Both the position numbers and the translations under genes were made by a program. Shown here one piece after another: positions 1 to 9,700 of a stretch of 64,000 nt of DNA. This DNA comes from Kofleriaceae bacterium. GTDB lineage: Bacteria; Myxococcota_A; Polyangia; Haliangiales; Haliangiaceae. A model generated the notes under the pieces. The model had not been told where the DNA came from. It saw nothing but the letters and a program-made list of their open reading frames with translations, and did no database searches. Within the stretch, counting starts at the first letter, position 1. Each line of letters opens with the position of its first letter. The stretch is from the NCBI GenBank assembly GCA_020633495.1, contig JACKDR010000028.1, forward strand, positions 38,498 to 102,497, given 5' to 3'.

Positions 1-892
1 CGGCGGCGCCGGTGACGTCGACGCGCCAGGCCAGCGCGGAGCGGTCGACGTCGACGGCGTAGCCGCCGCCGATCGACACGATCGTCGTCGGGTGCGACGG
101 GTCCGGGGCCGCCGGCGCGATGCCCTGGTAGGTGAGCTGGGTCGGCGACGGCGGCTCGGTGCGGCCGGCGTACGCGGCCGCGACCGCGTCGCGGATCGTC
201 TGGTACGTCGGCCGCAGCGCGGGCCGCACCATCGGCAGCAGGTAGTCGTCGAGGGTGGCGACGACGAGCTGCAGGTGGACCCGCGACAGCCCGGCGTAGC
301 TGGCGGGATCGGTGAGCCGGGTGACGACGGTGGCGCGGTGGGCGTCGCCGGCGTCGATGGCCTCGTAGAGCAGGCCGCAGACGACCATGGCGGCGCCGAG
401 CCGCATCTGATCGATCCCGTCGAGCCGGGTGGCGCGGCGGTCGTCGTCGGGCTGGTGGGCGACGAACTCGGCGCCGGCGACGACCATCGCGCGCTCGACG
501 TCGAACTCGAGCAGCGTCAGCTCGACGACCTCGTCGACGGTGGCGTGCGCCCGCGCCACCGCGGCGAGCTGCTTGATCGCCGGGAAGAAGCGGGTGATCT
601 CCTCGAGGTTGTCGCCGAACTCGGTCCACGACAGGTCGGTCCAGGGGCTCGGGTCGACCAGCCGGGCGAACGCGGGCTCGCCGAGGTGGGGCAGGGTCGC
701 TGGATCCCCGACGTAACCGTCGACCGCGGCCAGCCACTCGGCGCGGGTCCAGCCCGTCGCGGCGGGCGTCGCGGCGGGCGTCTCCGGCGTCGCGGCGGGG
801 GCGGCGTCGCGGTGGGTGCAGGCGGGGGTGGAGATCAGCGCCGCGGCGACGAGCCAGCGGGCAGGGACGGAGCGGGGATGACCGACACGCAT
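1..892 (-). CDS. Putative lipoprotein of unknown function (3' end outside window)
   Basis: Reading leftwards from the ATG at 890-892 there is an uninterrupted frame to the window edge, so the C-terminus is missing and about 297 residues are visible. The first 25 residues form a signal peptide (basic MRVGHPR start, hydrophobic VAALIS core) ending in a Cys (STPACTH), suggesting a lipoprotein, although Pro at -2 is not ideal for a lipobox. An Ala/Thr/Pro linker follows and then a soluble, helix-rich domain with no motif I recognise. It diverges from the PP2C-like gene at 979 across 86 bases. The G+C-rich third codon positions support coding on this strand. No function is proposed; an envelope location is inferred from the signal peptide alone. 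Confidence 0.6.
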   Translation of the reverse strand, partial: MRVGHPRSVPARWLVAAALISTPACTHRDAAPAATPETPAATPAATGWTRAEWLAAVDGYVGDPATLPHLGEPAFARLVDPSPWTDLSWTEFGDNLEEITRFFPAIKQLAAVARAHATVDEVVELTLLEFDVERAMVVAGAEFVAHQPDDDRRATRLDGIDQMRLGAAMVVCGLLYEAIDAGDAHRATVVTRLTDPASYAGLSRVHLQLVVATLDDYLLPMVRPALRPTYQTIRDAVAAAYAGRTEPPSPTQLTYQGIAPAAPDPSHPTTIVSIGGGYAVDVDRSALAWRVDVTGAA

Positions 893-978
893 CGCGGCAC
901 CATGCACCGCCGCACGTCGGGCATCAACGGCGAGCGCGCTTCACCGGCGCGACGCGGGCGGTGCGCTAGGCTCGGGCG

Positions 979-1899
979 ATGTCGACGGGTGACGATCACG
1001 GGACCACGCTGGTCGGGGTCACGCGCCGCGCCTGCTGGCCGGCCGCGCCGGGCGTCTACACCGAGGACGACGTCTGCGTCGATCCGGCGCTGGGGCTGGC
1101 GGCGGTGGCCCGCGGCGTCGGCGCGATCGGCGGACAGGGCAAGCCGGCCGGCAAGCTGGCGGTGTGGAGCGTCGCCGGCGAGCTGGCGCGCGCCGCGCCG
1201 GACGAGGCCCGGGACGTGGTCCTGCGACGCGGCCTGGCGCGCGCCGACCAGGCGATCGCGCGGCTGACCGCGGCCTGGTCGCCGGGCCTGCTACGGCCGC
1301 ACGCGATGATCGCGGCGGTGGTGCTCGACGGCGCCCAGCTGATCGTGGCGCACGTCGGGCGGTGCCGGGTGTCACGGCTGGGCCCGGCCGGCGTCGAGCC
1401 GCTGACCGTGGACCACACCGTCGCCGCCACGGGCGAGGTCGACGGGGCGCACCCGGCGGCGCGGGTCGTGACCCGCACGCTGGGGCGCGGAGGCACGCCC
1501 GACCTCCGCCGCATCGACGTCCGGGCCGGCGACGTGCTGGCGCTGACCGCGCCGCCGCTCGAGGAGCGGGTCGCGCCGGCCGCGCTGGCGGACGCGCTGG
1601 GCCGCATCGCGGCGGCGGGCGTCGCGATCGCCCCGGTCGCCGACGCGCTGGTCGCGCAGGCGGCGTCGGCGTCGCCGCGGTCCGGCGCCGCGACGCTGGC
1701 GCTGGTCCGGATCGAGCGCGGCGGCGCCGTGGCGCCGGCGAGCCGGGCGTCGAGCGCGCCGCCGCGTCCGCCGTGGCTGTACCGGCCTGGGGCCGCGCTC
1801 GCGTCGCCGCCGCCGGCGTGGTGCGCGGGCGCGGCGGCCGGCGGGCCCGACGCCGCCTGGTTCGCCGAGGTCTTCGACGAGGTCATGGCCGGCGACTGA
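979..1899 (+). CDS. Degenerate PP2C-like (PPM family) protein
   Basis: A 306-residue protein whose layout follows bacterial PP2C phosphatases. Visible landmarks are AAVARGVGAIGGQGKPAGKLA near residues 33-55, where active enzymes carry DGMGGHxAGexAS; VAHVGRCRVSRLG near 123-135, the counterpart of VANVGDSRxYL; and a DHTVA motif near 145. The metal-binding Asp of the first motif is replaced by Arg and the GD of the second by GR, so metal-dependent catalysis is doubtful. A Pro/Ala-rich tail occupies the last 60 residues. It has no signal peptide and is probably cytoplasmic. It may act as a pseudophosphatase or binding partner in a kinase network. Family assignment is moderate; loss of activity is inferred from motif changes. 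Confidence 0.6.
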   Translation: MSTGDDHGTTLVGVTRRACWPAAPGVYTEDDVCVDPALGLAAVARGVGAIGGQGKPAGKLAVWSVAGELARAAPDEARDVVLRRGLARADQAIARLTAAWSPGLLRPHAMIAAVVLDGAQLIVAHVGRCRVSRLGPAGVEPLTVDHTVAATGEVDGAHPAARVVTRTLGRGGTPDLRRIDVRAGDVLALTAPPLEERVAPAALADALGRIAAAGVAIAPVADALVAQAASASPRSGAATLALVRIERGGAVAPASRASSAPPRPPWLYRPGAALASPPPAWCAGAAAGGPDAAWFAEVFDEVMAGD

Positions 1900-1980
1900 G
1901 CGCGGCGCGGGCGGCCCGGGCGCGCCGGGCCGCGGCGGTCGTCGTTGATCCGCACGCGCCATGCGTGCGACTGTGAAGCG

Positions 1981-2262
1981 ATGGGGAACCGATCCGTCGC
2001 GGTGGCGGCTGCGCTGGCGCTCGCCTTGTCGTCCGCCGGGTGCATGGGGCTGGTCGCGGCCAAGCGCGAGAAGCGTGACGTGCTCAACGTCGTGCTCGGC
2101 TTGCCGCTCGACGTCGCGCTCGCCTACGCGTCGATGGCCTCGATCTCGGCGATCAACGGCGACGGCTTCCAGCCCAGCGGCGCCTCGGTGCTGATCGGCT
2201 CGCTGGTCATCATGAGCCTCGACGCGCTGATGCTCCCGACCGCGCTGCGCGGCATCGACTGA
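1981..2262 (+). CDS. Small lipoprotein, possibly YceK/YidQ-like
   Basis: A 93-residue protein starting at ATG 1981 (MGNRSVAV). I prefer this over the upstream in-frame start at 1945 because it places a standard signal peptide with lipobox SSAGC at residues 16-20 right at the N-terminus. After the Cys come a short basic segment (AKREKRD) and two hydrophobic stretches (LGLPLDVALAYASMAS and SVLIGSLVIMSLDALMLPTAL). The LP-LDVA and SLDALMLP phrases resemble the YceK/YidQ small lipoproteins, whose role is unknown, but the match is by eye only. Likely envelope-located. It is flanked by another lipoprotein gene at 2482. Confidence 0.55.
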   Translation: MGNRSVAVAAALALALSSAGCMGLVAAKREKRDVLNVVLGLPLDVALAYASMASISAINGDGFQPSGASVLIGSLVIMSLDALMLPTALRGID

Positions 2263-2481
2263 CCGGGCCGGGGCGACGCGGGGCGGACGCGGGGCTGCGG
2301 ATCGGCGGTCGGCGCGCTGGGGCTCCCGCGGGCCAGTCGGCCGCCAGGCTGGGTCCTCGGTGACCCGGGCAGCGCGACGACGACGCGAGATTCCGCGATG
2401 ATACGGGTGGCGCGACGCTTGCTGATGCGTGCCGCCACACGCCAACCCGCTTCACCTCGCAAACGCACAGGAGCAGTCGTC

Positions 2482-3036
2482 ATGTCGCATCGGTTCACGT
2501 TCGGTCTCGTCCTCGGTCTCTCGCTCGTCGTCTCCACCTCCGCCTGCAAGAAGGACAAGGCCGCCGACGGCGACAAGGCCGCCGCCAAGGCCGGTGACGC
2601 CGCCAAGGCCGGCGACTCCGGCAAGGCCGCGCCCGCCGCCAAGGGCGGCGGCATGGTCAAGCTCGACAAGCTCGGGCTGCAGTTCGAGGGGCCGTCGGAC
2701 GCCAACGTCAGCGACGGCATCGGCGACGGCCAGCTGATGATCATGGCGCCCGGCCTGGTGTTCTCGGTCGGCGCGCCCGGCGACTCGGCGCCCAAGACGC
2801 TCGAGGAGGCGATCGAGGAGGCCAAGATCTACGACGGCGTCACGATCACCAAGCAGGACAAGACCGACGACGGCTGGGATCTCGAGTTCAACAACAAGGG
2901 CAGCATGGGCGCCAACTACTTCATCGACATCCGCCGCACCATCGGCGACAAGCCGGTGGCGTGCACGACCACGGTCAGCCAGCCGGAGCAGGCGGCGGCG
3001 GTGGTCAAGGCGTGCCAGTCGCTCAAGGCGCTGTGA
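2482..3036 (+). CDS. Lipoprotein with Lys/Ala/Asp-rich linker
   Basis: A 184-residue protein from ATG 2482, chosen because AGGAG lies 8-12 bases upstream and because the signal peptide MSHRFTFGLVLGLSLVVS with lipobox STSACKK then starts at residue 1; the reading frame is open further upstream. A low-complexity linker of KDKAADGDKAAAKAGDA type (residues 22-55) would span the periplasm or capsule zone. The folded domain (58-184) has alternating beta-like segments (VKLDKLGLQFEGPSD, LMIMAPGLVFSVGAP) and two Cys (CTTTVSQ, VKACQSL) that could form a disulfide. This pattern of lipobox, KDK linker and small beta domain is common in myxobacterial lipoproteins. The function is unknown. Confidence 0.75.
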   Translation: MSHRFTFGLVLGLSLVVSTSACKKDKAADGDKAAAKAGDAAKAGDSGKAAPAAKGGGMVKLDKLGLQFEGPSDANVSDGIGDGQLMIMAPGLVFSVGAPGDSAPKTLEEAIEEAKIYDGVTITKQDKTDDGWDLEFNNKGSMGANYFIDIRRTIGDKPVACTTTVSQPEQAAAVVKACQSLKAL

Positions 3037-3105
3037 TCCGGCGCGACGTCGTCGGCGCGGGCCCACCGCGGCGGCGGCGTCGTCGAGGCTGCCGGTCGGG
3101 CGGAG

Positions 3106-3282
3106 TCAGCTGCGCCGCTCGCCGGCCTTGATCAGCGCCAGCGCGGCCAGGCCCAGGCCCACCGACGACGTCGGGTGCGCGCCCTGGGGCTGGCCGTGGG
3201 CGTCGACGTTGGCGCCGATGAGCGCGACGAAGATGGCCGCCAGCGCGGCGACGATGCCGAGAGCACGCAGGAGCTCGTTCAT
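3106..3282 (-). CDS. Small two-helix membrane protein
   Basis: A 58-residue frame from ATG at 3280-3282 (MNELLRALGIVAALAAIF). It holds two hydrophobic segments, residues 5-24 and about 40-52 (VGLGLAALALIKAG), separated by a polar loop with HGQPQGAHP, so a helical-hairpin membrane protein is plausible. It ends in the basic tail KAGERRS. No family is recognised. It is short enough that coding is not certain, but the hydrophobicity pattern and the position in an otherwise empty gap between two genes support it. Confidence 0.4.
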   Translation of the reverse strand: MNELLRALGIVAALAAIFVALIGANVDAHGQPQGAHPTSSVGLGLAALALIKAGERRS

Positions 3283-3337
3283 GGGGCGATGGTATCGCGG
3301 CGCCCGGGGCGCGCGCCCGCCGACGCGCGCGCCCCGG

Positions 3338-3808
3338 TCACGCGGCGTCGAGCCGCGCGTCGAGCGCGCGCAGGTGCGCGGCGTGGCGGTCGGCCATGCC
3401 GTTGGGATCGTCCGCGGCGGCGCGCGCGAGCTGCCGGGCTCGCGCGGCAGCGTCGGGATCGCTGGCGACGCAGGCCGACCACAGCCACGCCTGGGCGATC
3501 TGCAGCGCGCGCACCTCGGCCATCGACGCCAGGCCCTCGCCGGCGCCCGTCGACCAGCTGCCGATCTCCCACTGCCGCGCCTCGGCCGCGGCCAGCTGCG
3601 CGGCCGCCTGCGCCGCGATCGCCGGCGCGACCGTGGCCTCGACCGCGGCGCGCACCTGCGCGACCAGGTCGCCGGCGGCCGCGACGCCGAGCAGGTCGCG
3701 GGCCCAGGCCTCGTGGGTCGCGCGCAGCCGCGCCACCGCGACGTCGCGCCGCGTGGCGAGCGCGGCGGCGAGCTCGGCGACCTCGGCGGCGAAGTCACGC
3801 GCGGTCAC
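3338..3808 (-). CDS. Hypothetical alpha-helical protein
   Basis: A 156-residue frame starting at GTG 3808 (VTARDFAAEVAELAAAL). The GTG is chosen because it precedes the conserved-looking helical region, and the ATG at 3840 is in another frame. The sequence is almost entirely Ala-rich amphipathic helix (RRDVAVARLRATHEAWARDLLG, AQAAAQLAAAEARQWEIG), with a Trp-containing middle (QAWLWSACVASD). There is no signal peptide or membrane segment. The frame remains open far upstream on this strand, but that part is antisense to other genes. No function is assigned; a small helical-bundle protein is the most that can be said. Confidence 0.4.
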   Translation of the reverse strand: MTARDFAAEVAELAAALATRRDVAVARLRATHEAWARDLLGVAAAGDLVAQVRAAVEATVAPAIAAQAAAQLAAAEARQWEIGSWSTGAGEGLASMAEVRALQIAQAWLWSACVASDPDAAARARQLARAAADDPNGMADRHAAHLRALDARLDAA

Positions 3809-3891
3809 GGCGGCCCCGGCGACGCGGCGACGGCGGTCATGGCCCCAGTGTGCGCGCGAACGTGCGGCGGGGGAAGCCGGCGCGCGACCCG

Positions 3892-4368
3892 CTACATCGG
3901 CGTCGGTCGGCGCAGGTCGTCGAACGGCTCCTCCGCCTGCCAGGCGCCGTCGGCGCACACGTACCAGGCCGTGTCGCAGGCGCTGGTCGCGGCGCAGCGC
4001 TGGCCGTCGTCGCACGCGGGCGACGTGCCGCCGGCGGCCTCGAGCCGGGGCAGCACGAAGTCGCGGCACGGATCGTCGTCGGCGACGCAGCGCCACGCGT
4101 AGATCGGATCGCGGCGCGGCGAGCCCTCGCAGCCGCCGGCGGCGACGCAGCCGCAGGTGGTGCCGTCGTAGCCGCACCGCGCGGGCGTGCCGGTGAGGGT
4201 GCAGGTGGCCGCGTGGGCGGGATCCGCCGGGCACGCGCCCGCGGCGGGCGGCGGCTGCGGCGCGGCGGCGGGCCTGGCGCAGGCGGCCAGCGTCGCCGCG
4301 ATGGCGAGCCCCAGCGCGGCGGTGGCGGCGCGGGCGGGCGTGATCTGCGGGGCCGGGGGCGTCGACAT
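3892..4368 (-). CDS. Cys-rich putative lipoprotein
   Basis: A 158-residue protein read from ATG 4368; ATG 4386 and GTG 4395 are also in frame and no clear ribosome site decides among them. A signal peptide (ITPARAATAALGLAIAATLAAC) ends in a lipobox-like LAAC, then a Pro-rich spacer and a Cys-rich domain. At least ten Cys occur in spaced pairs (GACPADPAHAATC, CGYDGTTCGC, GGCEG, WRCVADDDPC, CDDGQRC, ACDTAWYVC), which suggests a disulfide-stabilised extracytoplasmic domain like the short Cys-rich modules of myxobacterial surface proteins. It diverges from the molybdopterin oxidoreductase at 4472. The function is unknown. Confidence 0.6.
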   Translation of the reverse strand: MSTPPAPQITPARAATAALGLAIAATLAACARPAAAPQPPPAAGACPADPAHAATCTLTGTPARCGYDGTTCGCVAAGGCEGSPRRDPIYAWRCVADDDPCRDFVLPRLEAAGGTSPACDDGQRCAATSACDTAWYVCADGAWQAEEPFDDLRRPTPM

Positions 4369-4471
4369 CGGGGAGCGCGGCGGCATCGTCGCCACAGCTA
4401 CGCACGGGGCGCGGCGCGGATCTACCCCCGCGGGTCCGGCGCTCCCGCCGGCAGCGGCTACAGTATCCGCC

Positions 4472-6685
4472 GTGACGACGCTCTACCGCACCTGCCCGCT
4501 GTGCGAGGCGACCTGCGGCATCGCGGTGACGGTCGAGGACGGCGCGGTGCGCGACGTCCGCGGCGACCCCGACGATCCGTTCTCGCGCGGCCACCTGTGC
4601 CCCAAGGCCTGGGGCCTCAAGGCGCTCCACGAGGATCCCGACCGGCTGCGCCGCCCGCTGGTGCGGGTCGACGGCGAGCTGCGCGAGGCGTCGTGGCCCG
4701 ACGCGTTCGCCGCCGCGATCGACAAGCTCGACGGCGTGCGCCAGCGCCACGGCAAGGACGCGGTCGCGGTCTACCTGGGCAACCCGGTGGCCCACAGCCT
4801 CGACGCGCTGCTGTACGGGCCGGCGCTGATCCGCGCGCTCGGCACCACGCAGCGCTACAGCGCCAGCTCGGTCGACCAGCTGCCCAAGATGGTGACCGCG
4901 GCGCTGATGTTCGGCGGCGAGCTCACCGTGCCGGTGCCGGATCTCGATCGCACCGACCGGGTCATGATCTTCGGCGCCAACCCGGTGGTGTCGAACGGCA
5001 GCCTGATGACCGCGCCCGGCGTCGAGGACCGGCTGAAGGCGATCGTCGCGCGCGGCGGCCAGGTCGTCGTCGTCGATCCGCGCCGCACCGAGACCGCGGC
5101 GCTGGCCACCGAGCACGTCTTCATCCGGCCCGGCGGCGACGCGCCGCTGCTGCTGGCGATGATCGAGGCGCTGTTCGCCGACGGCCTGGTCACGCTCGGC
5201 GCCGCCGATGGTCACGCCGACGGCGTCGACGAGATCCGCGCGATCGCCGCGCGCTACCCGGCCGAGCGGGTCGCCGCCGCGGTCGGCGTCGACGCCGCGA
5301 CGATCCGCCGGCTGGCGCGCGACCACGCCGCGGCGGCGACCGCGGCCTGCTACGGCCGCATCGGCACCACCGCGCAGGAGCTGGGCACGCTGGCCAGCTG
5401 GGCGGTCGATCTGGTCAACGTGCTCACCGGCAACCTCGATCGCCCGGGCGGCGCGATGTTCGCCGACCCGGCGGCGCTGCCGGGCCGGCACCGCAAGCGC
5501 GGCCCGGTGCGGCTCGGCCGGTTCAAGAGCCGCGTCCTCGGCCTGCCCGAGGCGTTCGGCGAGCTGCCGGTGACGACGCTGGCCGACGAGATCCTCACCC
5601 CCGGCGACGGCCAGGTCCGGGCGCTGTTGACGATCGCCGGCAACCCGCTCTTGTCGGTGCCGGGCGGCGGCCGCCTCGCCGAGGCGATCGCGTCGCTCGA
5701 GGTCCGGGTCGCGGTCGACATCTACCGCAACGAGACCACCCGGCTGGCCGACGTCATCCTGCCGCCGCCGATGGCGCTGCAGCGCGACCACACCGACCTG
5801 GCGCTGTACCAGCTGGCGATCCGCAACGTCGCCAAGTACGCGCCGGCGACGCTCGACCGCGAGCCCGACCAGCCGGCGGAGTGGGAGATCCTGTTGACCC
5901 TGGCCAAGGGCCTGATGGGCATGGCGGCGGCGCCGCTCGAGGCCGCCGACGACGTCGTCGCGCGCGAGCTGATCGCGCGCGAGCTCGACGGCGCGCCCGC
6001 GGAGATCGCGCAGGGCTGGCGCGGCGACGACGTCATGACCGCGCTGGGCGACCGGCGCGGCCCGGCGCGGCTGATCGACCTGCTGCTGCGCACGGGGCCC
6101 TACGGCGATCACTTCCGGTCGGGGCGCGGCGGGCTCAGCCTGGCGGCCCTGCTGCGCCAGCCGCACGGCGTCGACCTCGGGCCGCTGCGGCCGCGCCTGC
6201 CCGGGGTGCTGCGCACGCCCGACGGCCGCATCCCGCTGGCGCCGGCGCCGATCGTCGCCGATCTCGATCGCCTCGACGCCTGGCTCGACCGCCCGGCGCC
6301 CGAGGTGGTGCTGGTCGGGCGTCGCCAGCTGCGCAGCAACAACTCGTGGATGCACAACCTGCCGCCGCTGGCCAAGGGCAAGGAGCGGTGCACGCTGCGG
6401 GTCCACCCCGACGACGCCGCGCGCCTCGCGCTGGTCGACGGCGGCCAGGCGCGCGTCACCAGCCGGGTCGGCGAGGTCGTGGCGCCGGTCGAGATCTCCG
6501 ACGAGATGATGCCGGGCGTGGTGTCGCTGCCGCACGGCTTCGGCCACGACGCCGACGGCGCCCGGCTCGAGGTCGCGCGCGCCAAGCCCGGCGTCAGCGC
6601 CAACCTGGTCACCGACGACGCGCTCCGCGACGTCAGCGGCAACGCCGCGTTCAACGGCGTGCCGGTGACGGTCGCGCCGGCGTAG
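4472..6685 (+). CDS. Molybdopterin-dependent oxidoreductase with 4Fe-4S cluster
   Basis: A 737-residue cytoplasmic-type enzyme of the DMSO reductase superfamily, starting at GTG 4472 so that the cluster motif begins at residue 8. Cys 8, 11, 15 and 43 (CPLCEATC...HLCPKA) make the N-terminal 4Fe-4S site. The molybdopterin core follows (about 55-470), with AVYLGNPVAHS, RYSASSVDQLPK and FGANPVVSNG. A C-terminal molydopterin-dinucleotide-binding domain (about 610-735) has RRQLRSNNSWMHNLPPLAKGKERCTLRVHP. The usual Mo-ligand region reads SASSVDQ, with no selenocysteine or Cys, so Ser or Asp ligation is likely. There is no Tat signal. Formate dehydrogenase-like or biotin/sulfoxide reductase-like activity is possible. 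No partner subunits are encoded nearby. Confidence 0.85.
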   Translation: MTTLYRTCPLCEATCGIAVTVEDGAVRDVRGDPDDPFSRGHLCPKAWGLKALHEDPDRLRRPLVRVDGELREASWPDAFAAAIDKLDGVRQRHGKDAVAVYLGNPVAHSLDALLYGPALIRALGTTQRYSASSVDQLPKMVTAALMFGGELTVPVPDLDRTDRVMIFGANPVVSNGSLMTAPGVEDRLKAIVARGGQVVVVDPRRTETAALATEHVFIRPGGDAPLLLAMIEALFADGLVTLGAADGHADGVDEIRAIAARYPAERVAAAVGVDAATIRRLARDHAAAATAACYGRIGTTAQELGTLASWAVDLVNVLTGNLDRPGGAMFADPAALPGRHRKRGPVRLGRFKSRVLGLPEAFGELPVTTLADEILTPGDGQVRALLTIAGNPLLSVPGGGRLAEAIASLEVRVAVDIYRNETTRLADVILPPPMALQRDHTDLALYQLAIRNVAKYAPATLDREPDQPAEWEILLTLAKGLMGMAAAPLEAADDVVARELIARELDGAPAEIAQGWRGDDVMTALGDRRGPARLIDLLLRTGPYGDHFRSGRGGLSLAALLRQPHGVDLGPLRPRLPGVLRTPDGRIPLAPAPIVADLDRLDAWLDRPAPEVVLVGRRQLRSNNSWMHNLPPLAKGKERCTLRVHPDDAARLALVDGGQARVTSRVGEVVAPVEISDEMMPGVVSLPHGFGHDADGARLEVARAKPGVSANLVTDDALRDVSGNAAFNGVPVTVAPA

Positions 6686-6703
6686 CGGCGCGGCCGCCCG
6701 GGG

Positions 6704-9700
6704 TCACCGCGCCGGGCGCAGCATCACCGGCCAGCTGACGCCGAGCGACGCGTAGTCCGGGTTGCGGACGAACCGCCAGGCCCGGGCCCGGGCGGCGGCA
6801 CAGGCGGCGACGCCGCCCAGTGCCGGGGCGTCGGCGCCGCCGTCGGCGTGGACCACCTTGCCGAGGCCGTCGACCTGGATCCGCAGGGTGATCCGACCGG
6901 TCAGCGCCGGATCGCCGAGCAGGCCGTCCTCGTAGCAGCGCTGGATCGCGCCGAGGTGGCGGCGGAAGACCCGGCGCAGCTGGTCCTTCGAGATCCGGCC
7001 GGCGAGGTGGGTGTCGCCGGCGATCAGCGCGTACGCGAGCTCGCCGCGGTCGAGCTCGAGCGCGGCGCGATCGTCGCCGAGATCGGGCTGGGCCAGCAGC
7101 GCGTCGTAGAGCTCGCGGGCGGCGGCGCCGTAGCGGCGATCGCGGGTGTCGGCGAAGGTGCGGTGGAGCAGGCGCGCCGCGTCGATCGCGTCGTGGCGGA
7201 CGTCGGCGCGCTCGTCGGCGGTCGCCGCGGCGCCCAGGGCGGCGCGCAGCGCCTCGGCCTCGCGCTCGGGGCGATCGGCGTCGCGCTCGAGACGGGCCCG
7301 CTCGAGGCGGGCCCAGGTCGGTTCGGCGGCGGCGACCGCGTCGAGGACGATCGCGGCGTCGCCGTCGCGGCCGGCGTCGAGGTAGGCGCGCTCGAGCTCG
7401 CGCAGCGGCGGCGTTCCCGCGGCGGCGGCGGCGCGCAGCTCGGCGATCGCGGCGTCGGCCGCGGTCCCGTTCACGACCAGCAGCTCGGCGAGGGCGCGCA
7501 GGTAGGGCGCGCGGTGGTCGGCCGGCGCGCGGGTCGCGGCGTCGCGCATCCAGCGCAGCGCGTCGGCGGTGTCGCCGGCGTAGCGGCGCAGGAACGCCAG
7601 CGCGTACCGCTGGTCGGCGCGCGGCAGCCGGGCGCCGTCGATCGGCGCCGCCGCGACGCCGGCGTCACGCAGCTGACCGGCATCGACCAGCAGCCACGCC
7701 GCGGCCAGGGCCCGGAGCGCGTCGTCGGCGTCGGCGGCGCCGGCGGCCGTCAGCGACGGCGTCAGCTCGGGCCGCGGCACGCTGCCCTCGACGACGTCGT
7801 CGGCGAAGTCGAAGAACGCCTGGCCCGGCCCGCTGACCTCGCGATGGACGCCGACGGTCGCGATCAAGACGCCGCCGTCGAGGCGCCACCGGCCGGCGCG
7901 CGTCTGCGCCGCCGCCAGCGCGGCGATCGGGCGGGTCTCCTCGTCGAGGCGCCACCGGAGGGCGCCGCCGTCGCCGGCGACGATCAGGCCCTGGGGCACG
8001 AACGCGGGCTGGCCGTCGCCGTCGCGCGACCACAGCGGCGCGCCGGTGGCGGCGTCCCACACCCGGGTGACCGGCGCGACGGCGCCGCCACGAACGACGC
8101 CGTCGCCGCGCGCCGCGGCGGGCGTCCCGGTGGTCGCGAGCAGGCGGCCGTCGGCGCGCACCGCGACGCCGGTGACCCAGCCGCCGTGATCGAGGACCGC
8201 GACGGCGCGGCCGCGTGCGACGTCCCACAGCCGCGCGGTGCCGTCGCGGCTGCCCGACAGCAGGCGGCGGCCATCGGGGCTGAACGCCAGCGAGGTGATC
8301 GCGTCGCCGTGGCCGCGCAGCTCGACGTGGGCGGCGCCGGTGGCCAGGCCGTGGAGCGCCAGCGTGCCGTCGGGGCCGCCGATCGCGAGCGTGGCGCCGT
8401 CGGGGCTGAACGCGGCGGTCGCGGTCGGGCCGGCGCCGGCGCGCGGGCGCGGCGCGGCGTCGCCGTCACGCCACAGCAGGACCGGCTCGCCGCTGGCCCA
8501 CATCGCGAGCGTCGCGCCGTCGGGGCTCCACGCCGCCGCGTCGAGGACGCCGCCGGCGTCGAGGGTCGCGACCTCGGTGCCGTCGTCGCGCCAGACGTGG
8601 ACGGTCGCGCCGTCGATCGCGGCGAGCCGGCCCGGCCCCGGGGCGTAGGCGGCGTGCAGGGCGTCGACGGCGACGCGGCCGAGCTCGGTGCCGTCGGCGA
8701 GGCGCCAGCGCCGCACCGTGTGATCGGTGCCGACCGTGATCGCCTGATCGCCGGCGAGCGTGATCTCGGCGATCGGGCCGCGGTGGCCGGTCAGGGTGCG
8801 GGTCGCGTCGCCCAGCTGCTGCAGCCGGACGTCGTCGGCGACCAGCAGCGACGTGGCGTCGCCGGCGCCGGGGTGGCCGCGCAGGCCGGCGACGAGCCGC
8901 GGCGACGGCCGCCACCGGACCAGGCGCTGGTCGTCGCCGCCGGTGATGAGGCGGGCGCCGTCGCCGACCGCGGCGAGGACCATCACCGCGCCGGCGTGGC
9001 CGTCGAGGGTGTCGATCACGCGGCCGGTGGCGACGTCGATCAGGCGGACGCCGGCGGCGTCGCGGCTGGCCAGCGTCGGGCGGCCGTCGATCGTCAGCGC
9101 CGCCAGGTCGTCGCCGCCGTCGCCGGTGTGGATCTCGAGCAGCTCGCCGCGGCCGTCGAAGGTGACGAACGCGTTCGCGTAGGCCAGGACCAGGCCGCCG
9201 TCGGAGGTCGCGACCGCGGCCTCGGGCGCCGGGCCGAACAGCCGCAGCTCGAGGCGGCGGTCGGTGGCGAGCTCGATCGCCAGGATCCGCGTGTACGGAT
9301 CGGCGTCGGCGCTGGCGTCGGCGCCGCCGGGCGCGCGCGTGGTGCTGGCCAGCACCCACCGCCCGCCGTCGACCAGCCGGACCGCATCGAACGGCCCGGC
9401 GCCGGTGACCTCCGCGATCAGCTCGCCGGTGGCCGGGTCGCGGAGCTCGACGAGCCGCTCGCCGCCGTCGTGGCCGGGGCCGGCCGTCGCCGGCACGGTC
9501 GCCAGCGCGGCGCGGCCGCCGCGATCGATCAGCGCCGCGTCGCTGACGTCGCCGATCACGGCGCCGGCCGCGAGCGCGCCGGCGTCGACCCGGTAGGCCC
9601 GGACCTCGTCGTTGGCCAGCGTCACCAGCCACGGCCCGGCGCCGGCGCGGACGCCGTACAGCTCGCCGTCGACGTGGCCGACCTCGTGGCCGTCGCGCGG

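Noticed and set aside
3338..6547. Very long minus-strand reading frame (1069 codons) and similar long antisense frames at 8466-11813, 36125-39973 and 47426-50320
   Set aside because: At about 74% G+C stops are rare in shadow frames. These translate to Arg/Ala/Gly-rich sequence without motifs and lie opposite genes with clear domains; only their ends are real genes.
4472..6685. Selenocysteine in the molybdopterin enzyme
   Set aside because: No in-frame TGA at the metal-ligand region, which reads SASSVDQ.
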